The position numbers were made by a program, and so were the translations under genes. A model generated the notes under the pieces. That model was not told the DNA's origin and made no database searches. It was given only the letters and a program-made list of their open reading frames with translations. From Janibacter cremeus (GTDB lineage Bacteria > Actinomycetota > Actinomycetes > Actinomycetales > Dermatophilaceae), in NCBI RefSeq assembly GCF_029395675.1, contig NZ_CP115184.1:1426001-1490000 (forward strand): DNA of 64,000 nucleotides. Reading direction: 5' to 3'. Numbering within the stretch: position 1 is the first letter of the stretch; every line of letters begins with the position of its first letter. Positions 9,086-16,926 of this stretch are shown here, piece after piece.

Positions 9086-9903
9086 GCGTCTTCGCCCTCC
9101 TGCTCGTCGCCGTCGGCGTCGCCGACCTCGCCCGCAGCATCGTCGAGCAGCGCGGGGCCCACGACGACGCCGCCACCCGCTGGCGCGTCCACCGCATCGG
9201 CACCGAGGTGGGCATCGTCTCGCTCTGGCTGGGCGCCGCCCTAGCCGGCCTGCTGACCACCACGTCCGGGTGGCTCCTCGTGGCACTGGCGACCGTCTCG
9301 CTCGCCGCGTGGCTGCTCGTCTCCGGGTGGGCCCTGACGCGCGACCGCGGTCATGTGCTCGCCCTGGCCACGCTGGCCGGCGGGCTCGTGGCCCAGCTCG
9401 CCCTCGCCGGATGGGCACCGCAGGCCGGCGGTGCGTTGGCACGGTGGATCGCCTGGGCGGACCTGCCGTGGACCCCCGAGCCGGGGCGTGCGCTGCTCAT
9501 CGCCGGGCTCGCGCTGGTGCAGCTGAGCACCGGCAACCTCATCGTGCGACTCGTCCTGATCAGCACCGGGGCCATGGTCCCCGCGCCGGCGACCGACCGG
9601 ACGCCGGCCGCCGATCCCGCGCCGGAGGCGGACCAGCCGTCCGACACCCTCAAGGGCGGTCGGCTCCTCGGTCCGCTGGAGCGGCTCTTCATCCTCGGCC
9701 TCGGCCTCGCCGGCCAGGTGACCGCGGCCGGGATCGTCATCGCCGCCAAGGGCCTGATCCGCTGGCCGGAGCTGCGCTCGCACGCCCGGCCGAGCTCCGC
9801 GGGTGGACGGCACTCGGACATCGACACCGTCACGGAGTACTTCCTCGTCGGCAGCTTCGTCAGCTGGCTCGTGGCCCTCGGCGCACTCGTCCTCGCCGTC
9901 TGA
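9082..9903 (+). CDS. Polytopic membrane protein paired with SatD (DUF3307-like C-terminus)
   Basis: 273 residues with about seven hydrophobic segments and a cytoplasmic-looking Pro/Ala/Asp-rich loop at about residues 168-190. The C-terminal part GPLERLFILGLGLAGQVTA, AAKGLIRWPEL and EYFLVGSFVSWLVALG resembles the end of DUF3307 proteins, which often accompany satD, whereas the N-terminal half is not one I recognise. It shares an ATGA overlap with satD, so the two are co-translated. Function unknown; a membrane sensor or effector controlled together with SatD is the reasonable guess. It ends 11 bp before a convergent gene with no visible terminator between them. Confidence 0.7.
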   Translation: MSVFALLLVAVGVADLARSIVEQRGAHDDAATRWRVHRIGTEVGIVSLWLGAALAGLLTTTSGWLLVALATVSLAAWLLVSGWALTRDRGHVLALATLAGGLVAQLALAGWAPQAGGALARWIAWADLPWTPEPGRALLIAGLALVQLSTGNLIVRLVLISTGAMVPAPATDRTPAADPAPEADQPSDTLKGGRLLGPLERLFILGLGLAGQVTAAGIVIAAKGLIRWPELRSHARPSSAGGRHSDIDTVTEYFLVGSFVSWLVALGALVLAV

Positions 9904-9914
9904 CGGTCAGCACC

Positions 9915-10892
9915 TCAGCCCGGCACGTCCACGTACGCCAGCGCCGGCTCGACCAGGCTGCCGAGCCACACCCGCCCGTCGTGCTCCCGCACACCGGTGG
10001 CCATGTGCCAGTCGGCAGCATCCGCGGACAGGTCGTGCACGAGCGAGCCGTCGGCGTCGTGGGCGGTGACCCGCACGGTGCGCTTCGGCGCCGGCTTGAG
10101 GGCGTCGGGCAGCCGCAGGGCGAGGTCGCGCACCCGCTGCGGGGCCCGCTGGAGCATCCCCAGGACGGGGTCGGGCGGCGAGGCGACGGCCGACCAGACC
10201 AGCCCGTCCGAGCCGCACGAGATGTTGTCCGGGTAGCCGGGCAGGTCGGCGACGAAGAGCTGCTCCGCGGACGGCTCGACGGCACTCCCCTCGCTGCCGA
10301 CGACGTGGCCGGCCACGGGCAGACCACCGCTGAGCCCGACCCGGCGGATGCGACCGAGCGCGCACTCCGCGACGAGGACGGCGCTCTCGTCCGGCAGCAG
10401 GGCGACGCCGTTGGCGAAGGCCAGCCCGTCCAGGACCGTCGTGACGCTCCCGTCGACCGCACGCCGCAGGAGCCGCCCGCTGCGGGTGTGCTCGATGAGG
10501 TCGGACTTCCACACCTCGACACCCCAGTGCCGGGAGGAGTCGCTGAACCAGATCGTCCCGTCGGCGGCCACCGCCGCGTTGTTGGTGAAGACCATCGCGG
10601 CCCCGTCGACCTCGGTGACCAGCTCCTCGATCATCCCGGTCCCGTCCACGTCGACGGCGAGGAGACCACGCCGCGCGTCGCACACGAGCAGCCGACCGTC
10701 CGGCAGCCACTCCAGCCCGAGGGGCCGCCCACCCGTATGCACCACCCGCTCGCTGCGACGCCCGTCCGGGGTGACGGCGATGACGGCGCCGTCCGCGGTC
10801 CCGGTCCACACCCGTCCGTCGCGCCCCACGAGCACGTCCTCGGCCCCGGGGCCGGGGACCGGCACGACCGTCAGCGGCAGCATCGTCTCCAT
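9915..10892 (-). CDS. SMP-30/strictosidine-synthase-like beta-propeller protein
   Basis: 325-residue beta-propeller. Repeated blade signatures such as GLEWLPDGRLLVCDARRGLL, NNAAVAADGTIWFSDSS and GLAFANGVALLPDESAVLV match the strictosidine synthase/gluconolactonase superfamily, whose members hydrolyse lactones or esters with a metal bound in the central channel. The block FTNNAAV...WFSDSSRHWG is the strictosidine-synthase-like signature. No signal peptide is visible, so it should be cytoplasmic. Start taken as the ATG with complement at 10890-10892; METM leaves a second ATG three codons in. It is a single gene, convergent with the satD pair. Substrate unknown. Confidence 0.72.
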   Translation of the reverse strand: METMLPLTVVPVPGPGAEDVLVGRDGRVWTGTADGAVIAVTPDGRRSERVVHTGGRPLGLEWLPDGRLLVCDARRGLLAVDVDGTGMIEELVTEVDGAAMVFTNNAAVAADGTIWFSDSSRHWGVEVWKSDLIEHTRSGRLLRRAVDGSVTTVLDGLAFANGVALLPDESAVLVAECALGRIRRVGLSGGLPVAGHVVGSEGSAVEPSAEQLFVADLPGYPDNISCGSDGLVWSAVASPPDPVLGMLQRAPQRVRDLALRLPDALKPAPKRTVRVTAHDADGSLVHDLSADAADWHMATGVREHDGRVWLGSLVEPALAYVDVPG

Positions 10893-10969
10893 CGCCCCAC
10901 CGTAGGGCTCCGGTGGGGACGAAGGGAGGGTTGCGTCGCCCCCTTCGCCCGCTCCGTATGCTGGCGGGC

Positions 10970-11692
10970 GTGCCGATCCTCAGCGAGACCACCGATGCCG
11001 TCACGACCCTGACCATCGAGCGGACCCACCGACGCAATGCCCTCGACCTGCCGACGCTCGAGGAGCTGGACGCCGCCGTCACCACCGCCGTCGAGGACGG
11101 CGCCCGGGCGCTCGTCCTCACCGGCGCCGCCGGTCACTTCTGCGCCGGGGCCGACCTCACCGAGCTCGAGGACGTCTCCTTCACCGAGCGTCTCGCCGAG
11201 GTCCTCGTGCACCTCGCCGGCGTCCCGATCACGACGGTCGCCGCGATCTCCGGCTCGTGCATGGGGCTGGGGATGCAGCTCGCCCTCGCCTGCGACCTGC
11301 GGGTCGTCGAGGACGGCGCCCGGTTCGCCGTCCCCGTGGCCAAGCTCGGCCTCATGGTCGACAAGTGGACACTCGAGCGCGCCGCCCGCTTCTGGGGCGA
11401 GGGAGCCGCTCGGCACATGGTGCTCACCGCCGGGGTGCTGGACCACGAGGACGCTTGGCGCCTCGGCTTCGCCCAGCGCCGGGGTGGCCTCGACGTCGCG
11501 CTCGACCTGGCCCGGGACGCCGTCCCGCTCGCGCCGCTCTCGCAGCTGGGGTCGAAGCTCGGGATGGACTCCCCCACCGGTCCCGACCCGACCTACGACG
11601 AGGCCTTCGCACGGGCGTGGGCCAGCAGCGACCTCACCGAGGGCCAACGGGCCTTCACCGAGCGCCGCTCCCCCGTCTTCGAGGGTCGCTGA
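10970..11692 (+). CDS. Enoyl-CoA hydratase/isomerase (crotonase) family protein
   Basis: Crotonase-fold enzyme of 240 residues. The oxyanion-hole segments GHFCAGADLTELED and GSCMGLGMQLALACDLRVV are intact; the first catalytic Glu of true hydratases is not obvious, so the reaction (hydration, isomerisation or other CoA chemistry) is open. I chose the GTG at 10970 because TATGCT (10957-10962) is a good -10 element 7 nt upstream, giving a leaderless mRNA; the in-frame ATG at 10958 overlaps that element and is less likely. The stop overlaps the next ATG by one base (TGATG), so it leads a run with the GNAT and AzlCD genes. Confidence 0.85.
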   Translation: MPILSETTDAVTTLTIERTHRRNALDLPTLEELDAAVTTAVEDGARALVLTGAAGHFCAGADLTELEDVSFTERLAEVLVHLAGVPITTVAAISGSCMGLGMQLALACDLRVVEDGARFAVPVAKLGLMVDKWTLERAARFWGEGAARHMVLTAGVLDHEDAWRLGFAQRRGGLDVALDLARDAVPLAPLSQLGSKLGMDSPTGPDPTYDEAFARAWASSDLTEGQRAFTERRSPVFEGR

Positions 11693-12240
11693 TGCCCACC
11701 GCCGACGCGAGCGTGCGCGCCGCCGGCCCCAACGACGCCCCGGCCGTCGGGCAGGTCCAGGCCCTCGTCTGGCAGGAGGCCTACGACGGGGTCGTCCCGC
11801 CGCAGGTGCACGCCGCCTTCGACCCCCAGTCCTTCACCGCGGCCTGGCGCGACTCGCTACGCACCCCGCCCGAAGGGGTGCACCGCCTCCTCGTCGCCTG
11901 CGCCGGCGAGCAGGTGGTCGGCTTCGTCGCCATCGGGCCCAGCCAGGACCCCGACACCGGCCAGACGACCGGCGAGGTCACCGCCCTGGGCGTGCACCCG
12001 ATGCACCGCCGGCAGGGACACGGCTCGCGGCTGCTCAATGCCGCCGTTGACCTCCTGCGCGACGCCGGCGCCGAGCACGTCGCCGCCTGGTGCCTCGTGC
12101 AGCACGAGGACGTGCGGGCCTTCCTCACCGGCTCGGGCCTGTCGCCCGACGGTGCCTACCGGGACCGCGTGATCTCCCCCGACGGCGAGACCGCAAGGGA
12201 GGTCCGTCTGGTCGCGCTGCTGGCCCAGGACGCGCAGTGA
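11692..12240 (+). CDS. GNAT-family N-acetyltransferase
   Basis: 182 residues, single GNAT domain. The acetyl-CoA loop appears as VTALGVHPMHRRQGHGSRLL (motif A, R/Q-x-x-G-x-G/S) at about residues 101-120, with AEHVAAWCLVQHEDVRAFL following as the beta5/alpha4 region. It overlaps the crotonase stop by 1 nt and the azlC start by 4 nt. Its substrate cannot be told from sequence; the tight coupling to a two-subunit amino-acid exporter suggests a small-molecule amine, but this is only context. Confidence 0.85.
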   Translation: MPTADASVRAAGPNDAPAVGQVQALVWQEAYDGVVPPQVHAAFDPQSFTAAWRDSLRTPPEGVHRLLVACAGEQVVGFVAIGPSQDPDTGQTTGEVTALGVHPMHRRQGHGSRLLNAAVDLLRDAGAEHVAAWCLVQHEDVRAFLTGSGLSPDGAYRDRVISPDGETAREVRLVALLAQDAQ

Positions 12241-12959
12241 CGCCGGACCCGCTCGCACCCGAGCACGCCGCTGCACGACGCCAGGGCCTGTCGGTCGGGC
12301 TGGCCACCGGGATCTACGGGGTCAGCTTCGGCGCACTCGGCGTCGCAGCGGGTCTCGACGTCTGGCAGACCGTGGCGCTGTCCCTGCTGCTCTTCACCGG
12401 GGGGTCGCAGTTCGCCTTCATCGGCATCATCGGAGCGGGCGGCAACCCGATCACCGCTGTCGCCACCTCCACCCTGCTCGGCATCCGCAACGGCCTCTAC
12501 GGCCTGCAGCTGGCCCGGGTCCTGCGGCTGACCGGGTGGCGCAGGGCGGCCGCCGCCCACCTGACCATCGACGAGTCCACCGCCGTCGCACTGGCGCAGA
12601 CCGAGCCACCGGTCCAACGCACCGGCTTCTGGGCGGGCGGCCTCGGTGTCTTCACCTTCTGGAACGTCTCGACGCTCGTCGGGGCAGTCGTCGGCAATGC
12701 CATCGGCGACCCACGCGTCTGGGGGCTCGACGCCGCCGCGGCCGCCGCCTTCGTGGGCCTCATCTGGCCGCGGCTGCGGGACCGCACCGGGCGCGTCACC
12801 GCTGCGCTGGCCGCAGCCATCGCCCTCATCGCCTTCGCGCCGACACCCGCCGGGGTGCCCGTGCTCCTCGCGGCCGTCGCGGCGGTCGTCGTCGGGCTCG
12901 TCGACGCGGCACCGAGTCGGGCACGTGACATCGAGCAGCCGGAGGGGGACCTCCTGTGA
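12237..12959 (+). CDS. AzlC-family branched-chain amino acid exporter, large subunit
   Basis: 240-residue integral membrane protein starting at the GTG that overlaps the GNAT stop (GTGA). The family hallmark GVSFGALGVAAGLDVWQT followed by LLLFTGGSQFAFIGIIGAGG and LLGIRNGLYGLQLARVL is clear, as are the several hydrophobic segments to the C-terminus. AzlC works with the small AzlD subunit, encoded immediately downstream with a 4-nt overlap, to export branched-chain amino acids or analogues across the cytoplasmic membrane. No Lrp-type regulator is adjacent. Confidence 0.92.
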   Translation: MTPDPLAPEHAAARRQGLSVGLATGIYGVSFGALGVAAGLDVWQTVALSLLLFTGGSQFAFIGIIGAGGNPITAVATSTLLGIRNGLYGLQLARVLRLTGWRRAAAAHLTIDESTAVALAQTEPPVQRTGFWAGGLGVFTFWNVSTLVGAVVGNAIGDPRVWGLDAAAAAAFVGLIWPRLRDRTGRVTAALAAAIALIAFAPTPAGVPVLLAAVAAVVVGLVDAAPSRARDIEQPEGDLL

Positions 12960-13276
12960 GCACCACCGTCCTGTGGGTCAGCGTCCTGGCCGCCTGTGCC
13001 CTGGGGTTCGTGACGAAGTACCTCGGTCACCTCGTGCCCGAGTCCCTCGTCGACGGACGCCGTCGCTCGCGGATCATCGGACTGCTGCCCGTCGCCCTGC
13101 TCGCCGGCCTCGTCGTGACGCAGACCGTGGGCGGGGACGAGCGCATCGTCCTCGATGCACGACTTGCCGCCGTCGTGCTCGCGGTCGTGCTGCTGTGGCT
13201 GCGCGCCAACTTCGTCGTCGTGGTCGTCGCGGCGGCCGCGCTGGCCGCCGGCCTGCGGGCGCTCGGCTGGGGCTGA
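12956..13276 (+). CDS. AzlD-family small exporter subunit
   Basis: 106-residue protein with four hydrophobic segments, starting at GTG 12956 in a 4-nt overlap with azlC. LGFVTKYLGHLVPESLVDG, RIIGLLPVALLAGLVVTQTV and LRANFVVVVVAAAALAAGLR match the AzlD family. It ends 6 bp before the convergent DUF411 gene, leaving no room for a separate terminator. Function: membrane partner of AzlC. Confidence 0.9.
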   Translation: MSTTVLWVSVLAACALGFVTKYLGHLVPESLVDGRRRSRIIGLLPVALLAGLVVTQTVGGDERIVLDARLAAVVLAVVLLWLRANFVVVVVAAAALAAGLRALGWG

Positions 13277-13282
13277 CCGCCC

Positions 13283-13897
13283 CTAGGCCCCCAGCTGCTG
13301 CTGGGAGGCCTCCGTCACCGTCGCGAAGACGCGGGACCCGCCCTCGGTGAGCAGCAGCACGTCGTAGGCGTCGAGCTGGTCCCCCTGCTCCATGCCGGGC
13401 GTGCCCACCGGCATGGCGGGCACACTCAGACCGCGTGCGCCCTGCGGACGGTCGGCGAGGTACTCGAGGACGAACCGTGCCGCGACGTGACCGACGAAGA
13501 CGTCCCCATCGGGGTTCACCGCCAGGTGGCAGGACTGGAGGTCCCGGGAGATGTCGTGACGGGACCACACGTCCTCGAGGGAGTCCTGGTGCTCGACCGT
13601 GATCGAGAAGCCGTGGTCCTCCGCGTGCTCGACCCAGCCGTCGCAGCATCCGCACGTGGGGTCCTTGTGGACGGTGAAGGCCAGCCGCGCGGGGTCGACC
13701 TCACCGCCGGCTCCCTCGGGAGGGGCGCTCGCGCCCTCGGGGCGGTCGCCCCCTCCACCGGGGCGGTCGTCCCCTCCACACGCGGCAAGCAGGGACATCG
13801 ACCCCAGGCCGGTCAGGAGCAGCAGGCCGCGACGGCTGACCCACCGGGCCGCGGGGCGATCGGGCCGAATGGTGACAGCACGTGCGGTGGAGACCAT
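13283..13897 (-). CDS. DUF411 metal-binding lipoprotein with Tat-like signal
   Basis: 204 residues. The N-terminal region carries SRRGLLLL (Tat-like twin arginine, residues 21-28) and a lipobox LLAAC with Cys40, so it should be exported and lipid-anchored outside the membrane. After a Gly/Asp/Pro-rich linker, residues about 75-190 form a DUF411 domain: HKDPTCGCCDGWVEHAEDHG has the paired cysteines, and SCHLAVNPDGDVFVGHVAA a further Cys and His. DUF411 proteins are linked to copper or other metal handling in the cell envelope. It lies 43 bp downstream of dapB on the same strand and may share its transcript. Start is the ATG with complement 13895-13897. Confidence 0.85.
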   Translation of the reverse strand: MVSTARAVTIRPDRPAARWVSRRGLLLLTGLGSMSLLAACGGDDRPGGGGDRPEGASAPPEGAGGEVDPARLAFTVHKDPTCGCCDGWVEHAEDHGFSITVEHQDSLEDVWSRHDISRDLQSCHLAVNPDGDVFVGHVAARFVLEYLADRPQGARGLSVPAMPVGTPGMEQGDQLDAYDVLLLTEGGSRVFATVTEASQQQLGA

Positions 13898-13940
13898 GCC
13901 GAGATCGTATCCGGTACCCCTCGGGGGCATGTGGCCGACC

Positions 13941-14681
13941 TCAGAGACCGAGCACGTGCTCCAACCCCACCGTGACACCCGGGTGCTTGCCGATCTCGCG
14001 CACACCGGCGAGGACGCCGGGCATGAAGGAGACCCGATCGAAGGAGTCGTGGCGCAGGGTGAGCATCTCGCCCTCGTTGCCCAGGAGGACCTCCTGGTGG
14101 GCCACGAGCCCGCGCAACCGGACCGCGTGCACCGGGACCCCCTCGACCTGCGTGCCCCGGGCGCCACCCGGGTCATCAGTCGTCGCGTCGGGGACCGGCC
14201 CCAGCCCGGCCTCCTCGCGTGCGGCGCCGATGAGCTCGGCGGTGCGCGTCGCGGTGCCGCTGGGGGCATCGACCTTGCGCGGGTGGTGCAGCTCGATCAC
14301 CTCGACCGACTCGTAGAAGCGGGCGGCCTGCTTGGCGAACTGCATCATCAGCACGGCACCGATGGCGAAGTTCGGGGCAATGAGCACGCCGACGCCGTCC
14401 GCCGCCTCGACGTCGCCGCGCAGCTCCTCGGCCTTGGCGTCGGTCCAGCCCGAGGTGCCGACGACGACGTGGACGCCATGCGCGACGCAGTGGCGCACAT
14501 TGCCCTCGCTGGCGGACAGCACCGTGAAGTCGATGGCGACCTCGGCACCGCCGAGGTCGCCGAGGTCGTCCCCGTCGTCATAGCGGCCGACGAGCTCGAG
14601 GTCCTCGGCCGCCTCCACCGCGTCGCATGCCGTGGAACCCATGCGCCCTGCCGCGCCGATCACTGCCACCTTCGTCGTCAT
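13941..14681 (-). CDS. dapB: 4-hydroxy-tetrahydrodipicolinate reductase
   Basis: Second committed step of lysine/diaminopimelate synthesis, NAD(P)H-dependent. 246 residues; the dinucleotide motif VAVIGAAGRMGS opens the protein, IDFTVLSASEGNVRHCVAHG and VVVGTSGWTD follow, and the catalytic signature ELHHPRKVDAPSGTA is intact. Start is the ATG whose complement is 14679-14681. Upstream on the minus strand lies the operator-like region 14750-14790 shared with a divergent small gene. Confidence 0.96.
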   Translation of the reverse strand: MTTKVAVIGAAGRMGSTACDAVEAAEDLELVGRYDDGDDLGDLGGAEVAIDFTVLSASEGNVRHCVAHGVHVVVGTSGWTDAKAEELRGDVEAADGVGVLIAPNFAIGAVLMMQFAKQAARFYESVEVIELHHPRKVDAPSGTATRTAELIGAAREEAGLGPVPDATTDDPGGARGTQVEGVPVHAVRLRGLVAHQEVLLGNEGEMLTLRHDSFDRVSFMPGVLAGVREIGKHPGVTVGLEHVLGL

Positions 14682-14749
14682 GGCCCCAGCCTACGAGTGG
14701 GCCCGGATCGCGGCCGCCCCCGACGCGCGACATGCTGCAGACGATTGCC

Positions 14750-14790
14750 GTTCACTTTCTGTTCACTTGGTGCTACGGTCCAAAGTGAAC
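14750..14790 (+). promoter_or_regulatory. Operator-like repeats around the promoter of the small gene
   Basis: GTTCACTT occurs twice in direct orientation (14750-14757 and 14761-14768), 11 bp apart start to start, i.e. one helical turn. GTTCACTTT (14750-14758) also has a perfect inverted partner AAAGTGAAC at 14782-14790. TACGGT (14774-14779) is a good -10 and TTCACT 17 nt upstream of it could be the -35, so the repeats bracket the promoter from -35 to about +1. This looks like a multi-site operator. The binding protein is unknown; because dapB is divergent it could be affected too. Confidence 0.65.
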
Positions 14791-14815
14791 AAACGATGAA
14801 CACGAGGTGTCCGAG

Positions 14816-15004
14816 ATGACCGTTACCGCACTGACGAAGAAGACCGGGGCTCGTCCGGCAGCACGCCTGACCTGCACCTGGGTCCCCGTCCGAGGGCAGG
14901 ACGGCCGCACCCACATGGAGATGCGCTGGGTCGAGCAGACCGCCGCGCGACCCGTCGAGCAGACCGCCGCGCGGCCCCACCACTCCACCCGACCGGCCGC
15001 CTAG
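14816..15004 (+). CDS. Small hypothetical protein (62 aa) with tandem repeat
   Basis: Not a family I recognise. Start chosen at ATG 14816 because GAGG (14804-14807) is a well-spaced ribosome binding site; a GTG at 14807 is in frame. The protein is basic and soluble-looking; its centre, LTCTWVPVRGQDGRTHMEMR, is followed by an exact repeated unit VEQTAARP VEQTAARP and a His/Arg/Pro tail. It has its own promoter with operator-like repeats upstream and a strong hairpin terminator downstream, which argues that it is a real, regulated, monocistronic gene rather than a chance frame. Confidence 0.6.
   Translation: MTVTALTKKTGARPAARLTCTWVPVRGQDGRTHMEMRWVEQTAARPVEQTAARPHHSTRPAA
14930..14977 (+). repeat. 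Two-copy 24-bp tandem repeat inside the small gene
   Basis: Units 14930-14953 and 14954-14977 differ at a single base and encode VEQTAARP twice. The unit is in frame (8 codons), so copy-number change would keep the reading frame open. Confidence 0.9.
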
Positions 15005-15027
15005 CCGACTGCCCACGCCGATTCGAG

Positions 15028-15060
15028 GAGGCCCCGGACCGCACCAGCGGTCGGGGCCTC
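15028..15060. terminator. Hairpin terminator between convergent genes
   Basis: GAGGCCCCGGACCG (15028-15041) pairs with CGGTCGGGGCCTC (15048-15060) around the loop caccag, with one bulged base. No U-tract on either side, as is usual in high-GC actinobacteria. Placed between the small gene (stop at 15004) and the acyl-CoA-synthetase-like gene ending at 15079 on the other strand, it could serve both. Confidence 0.75.
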
Positions 15061-15078
15061 CTCGCGTCCCGGGGGGTG

Positions 15079-16926
15079 TCACTGGCCGGCAGCAGCCACC
15101 ATCTGCTCCCAGGTGACGCGACGCGGGGCGCCTGCCCGATCGGGTGTGGCGAGCAGGGCCACGGCACGTGCGAGCTCCAGCTCCCCCAGCCCCCCGCCGA
15201 AGTGGTCGAGGACGAGGACGGCCCGTGGGCGGGCGAGCCCACCCATGACCTCGCGGACGGTGTCCATCAGCTCGACGGCGACCCCGTCCAGGTCCGGGTC
15301 CGGCCCGACCTCGGCGCTGAGGCTGACGGCGGCGACGAGCGAGCGCCCGAGGTCAGGGTCCTTGCGCGAGGCCACCGCGGCGACCTCGACGAAGGGATGG
15401 TCCGCCAGCACCTCACGGACCTCGGGGAGGGAGACCAGCTGCCCGGAGATGGAGACCACGTCGTCGGTGCGCCCCAGGAAGTCCATGCGCCCGTCCGCCC
15501 GGCGCACGGCGAGGTCGCCCGTGGCATAGCTCCCCGGGTGACGGGTCCAGTGCGCCTCCGCGATCGCCGCCTGCGGCCCCTCGATCCCGACCATCGTGCC
15601 CGCCCACGGCAGTCTCAGGACCACCTCACCGGCCGCCCCCTCGGCGACCGGCGTCCCCTCGGCGTCGACGATGTCGACGCCGCAGTCGGGCACGGCGTCC
15701 ACGTCGTCCCCGCCGCCTCCGGCCACCTGGACGATACCGCCGAGCTCGAGCTGGCCCCAGGCGTCGACGACGTCGACCTCGCGCGAGGCGAAGGCCTGCC
15801 CCAACCAGGACCGCAGCTCGTCGTCGACCGGCTCGCCGGCCGTGGTGACCCGACGCAGCGAGGGCAGCCCGGAGACCTCCGGGAGCTCACGGGCCCAGCC
15901 CCGCACCGTCCGCACGACGGACGGGGTCGTGACCATGCTCTCGACCCCGTAGCGCGCGACGATGTCCCACGCCCGGGTCTGCGAGGGCTGGTCGAGCGTC
16001 CCCTCGTACATGACGACCGTGTCGCCGTGCGCCAAGGGGCCGTAGATGCCGTGGAACTGGGTGACCGTCCACGCGATGTCACCGGCGCACCAGAAGACAC
16101 CACCGGTGCGCAGGCGACGATGGACGGCCACGGCCCCGGCCAGCATCGTCGCGGTGCCGTGCAGGATGGAGACCGTCCGGCCACCGCGGTGCGCCAGGGG
16201 GATGGCCGCGATGGGATGGTCGGACGGCAGGGACGCAGCGGCGGAGGGGTCGCCCACCGGCGAGGTCGCGACACCGGGTCGTGCCGGGGCCACGAGGTCG
16301 TGGTACCAGCGGTCCCCCTCGAACCAGGCGACGTCCATCCCGGTGCGACGCACGACGATGGTGTGCTGGACCGAGCCGCCGGCGAGGAGTGCGTCGTCGG
16401 CGCGCGACTTCAGCGGCAGGACGGTCCCGTGCCGCCAGGCGCCGTCCTGGGTGAAGAGGACCTTCAGGTCGAGCAGCTCCAGTCGGTCACCGAGCGGCTC
16501 CACCGGAAGTGGGGTCGGCAGGACCGTGTGGACCGCGCCGATGCGGGCGCAGGCGAGCATGATGACGACCGTCTCGGGGAGCCACCCCAGGTGGAGGCCG
16601 ACCCGGTCACCGCGACCGACCCCCATCCCCCGGAGGGCGGCGGTGAGGGCGAGGACCTGCTCGTGCAGCTGGGCGTAGGTCAGCGTGCGCCGGTCACCCG
16701 GCTCCCCCTCCCAGTGGACGGCCGGCCGGTCGGGCCGGTCGACGAGGTGGCGGTCGACGCAGTTGACCGAGAGGTTGAGCTCGCCACCGACGAACCAGCG
16801 TCCCGACCGCTCTCCGGGCAGCCACAGGTCGGCGAAGGGGGCGTCGAAGGAGATCAGGTCGGCGACCTCCTCCCACGAGGACGGTGGGGCGACCTGCCAG
16901 ATGCCTGCGGGGTGCGGCTCAGGCAT
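15079..16926 (-). CDS. Degenerate acetyl-CoA-synthetase-like protein
   Basis: 615 residues aligned along their whole length with acetyl/propionyl-CoA synthetases: N-terminal FADLWLPGERSGRWFVGGEL with NLSVNCVDRHL, later VFWCAGDIAWTVTQFHGIYG, WGQLELGGI (for WWQTETGG), YATGDLAVRRADGR and FLGRTDDVVSISGQ. Two key elements are lost. The P-loop TSG-S/T-TGxPK is replaced around residues 235-255 by AAIPLAHRGGRTVSILHG, and the C-terminal PKTRSGK motif with the adenylation lysine is replaced by DHFGGGLGELELARAV near residues 573-588. It should therefore not make acyl-adenylates normally; a regulatory or thioesterification-only role is possible. It overlaps the upstream iclR gene by 8 nt. The frame is intact, so this is not a pseudogene by sequence alone. 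Confidence 0.8.
   Translation of the reverse strand: MPEPHPAGIWQVAPPSSWEEVADLISFDAPFADLWLPGERSGRWFVGGELNLSVNCVDRHLVDRPDRPAVHWEGEPGDRRTLTYAQLHEQVLALTAALRGMGVGRGDRVGLHLGWLPETVVIMLACARIGAVHTVLPTPLPVEPLGDRLELLDLKVLFTQDGAWRHGTVLPLKSRADDALLAGGSVQHTIVVRRTGMDVAWFEGDRWYHDLVAPARPGVATSPVGDPSAAASLPSDHPIAAIPLAHRGGRTVSILHGTATMLAGAVAVHRRLRTGGVFWCAGDIAWTVTQFHGIYGPLAHGDTVVMYEGTLDQPSQTRAWDIVARYGVESMVTTPSVVRTVRGWARELPEVSGLPSLRRVTTAGEPVDDELRSWLGQAFASREVDVVDAWGQLELGGIVQVAGGGGDDVDAVPDCGVDIVDAEGTPVAEGAAGEVVLRLPWAGTMVGIEGPQAAIAEAHWTRHPGSYATGDLAVRRADGRMDFLGRTDDVVSISGQLVSLPEVREVLADHPFVEVAAVASRKDPDLGRSLVAAVSLSAEVGPDPDLDGVAVELMDTVREVMGGLARPRAVLVLDHFGGGLGELELARAVALLATPDRAGAPRRVTWEQMVAAAGQ

Noticed and set aside
14930..14977. 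Tandem 24-bp units considered as a CRISPR remnant
   Set aside because: Only two directly adjacent copies with no spacer, in frame within a small gene.
15079..16926. Calling the acetyl-CoA-synthetase-like gene a pseudogene
   Set aside because: No stop or frameshift over 615 codons and coupled to iclR; altered motifs alone suggest changed function rather than decay.
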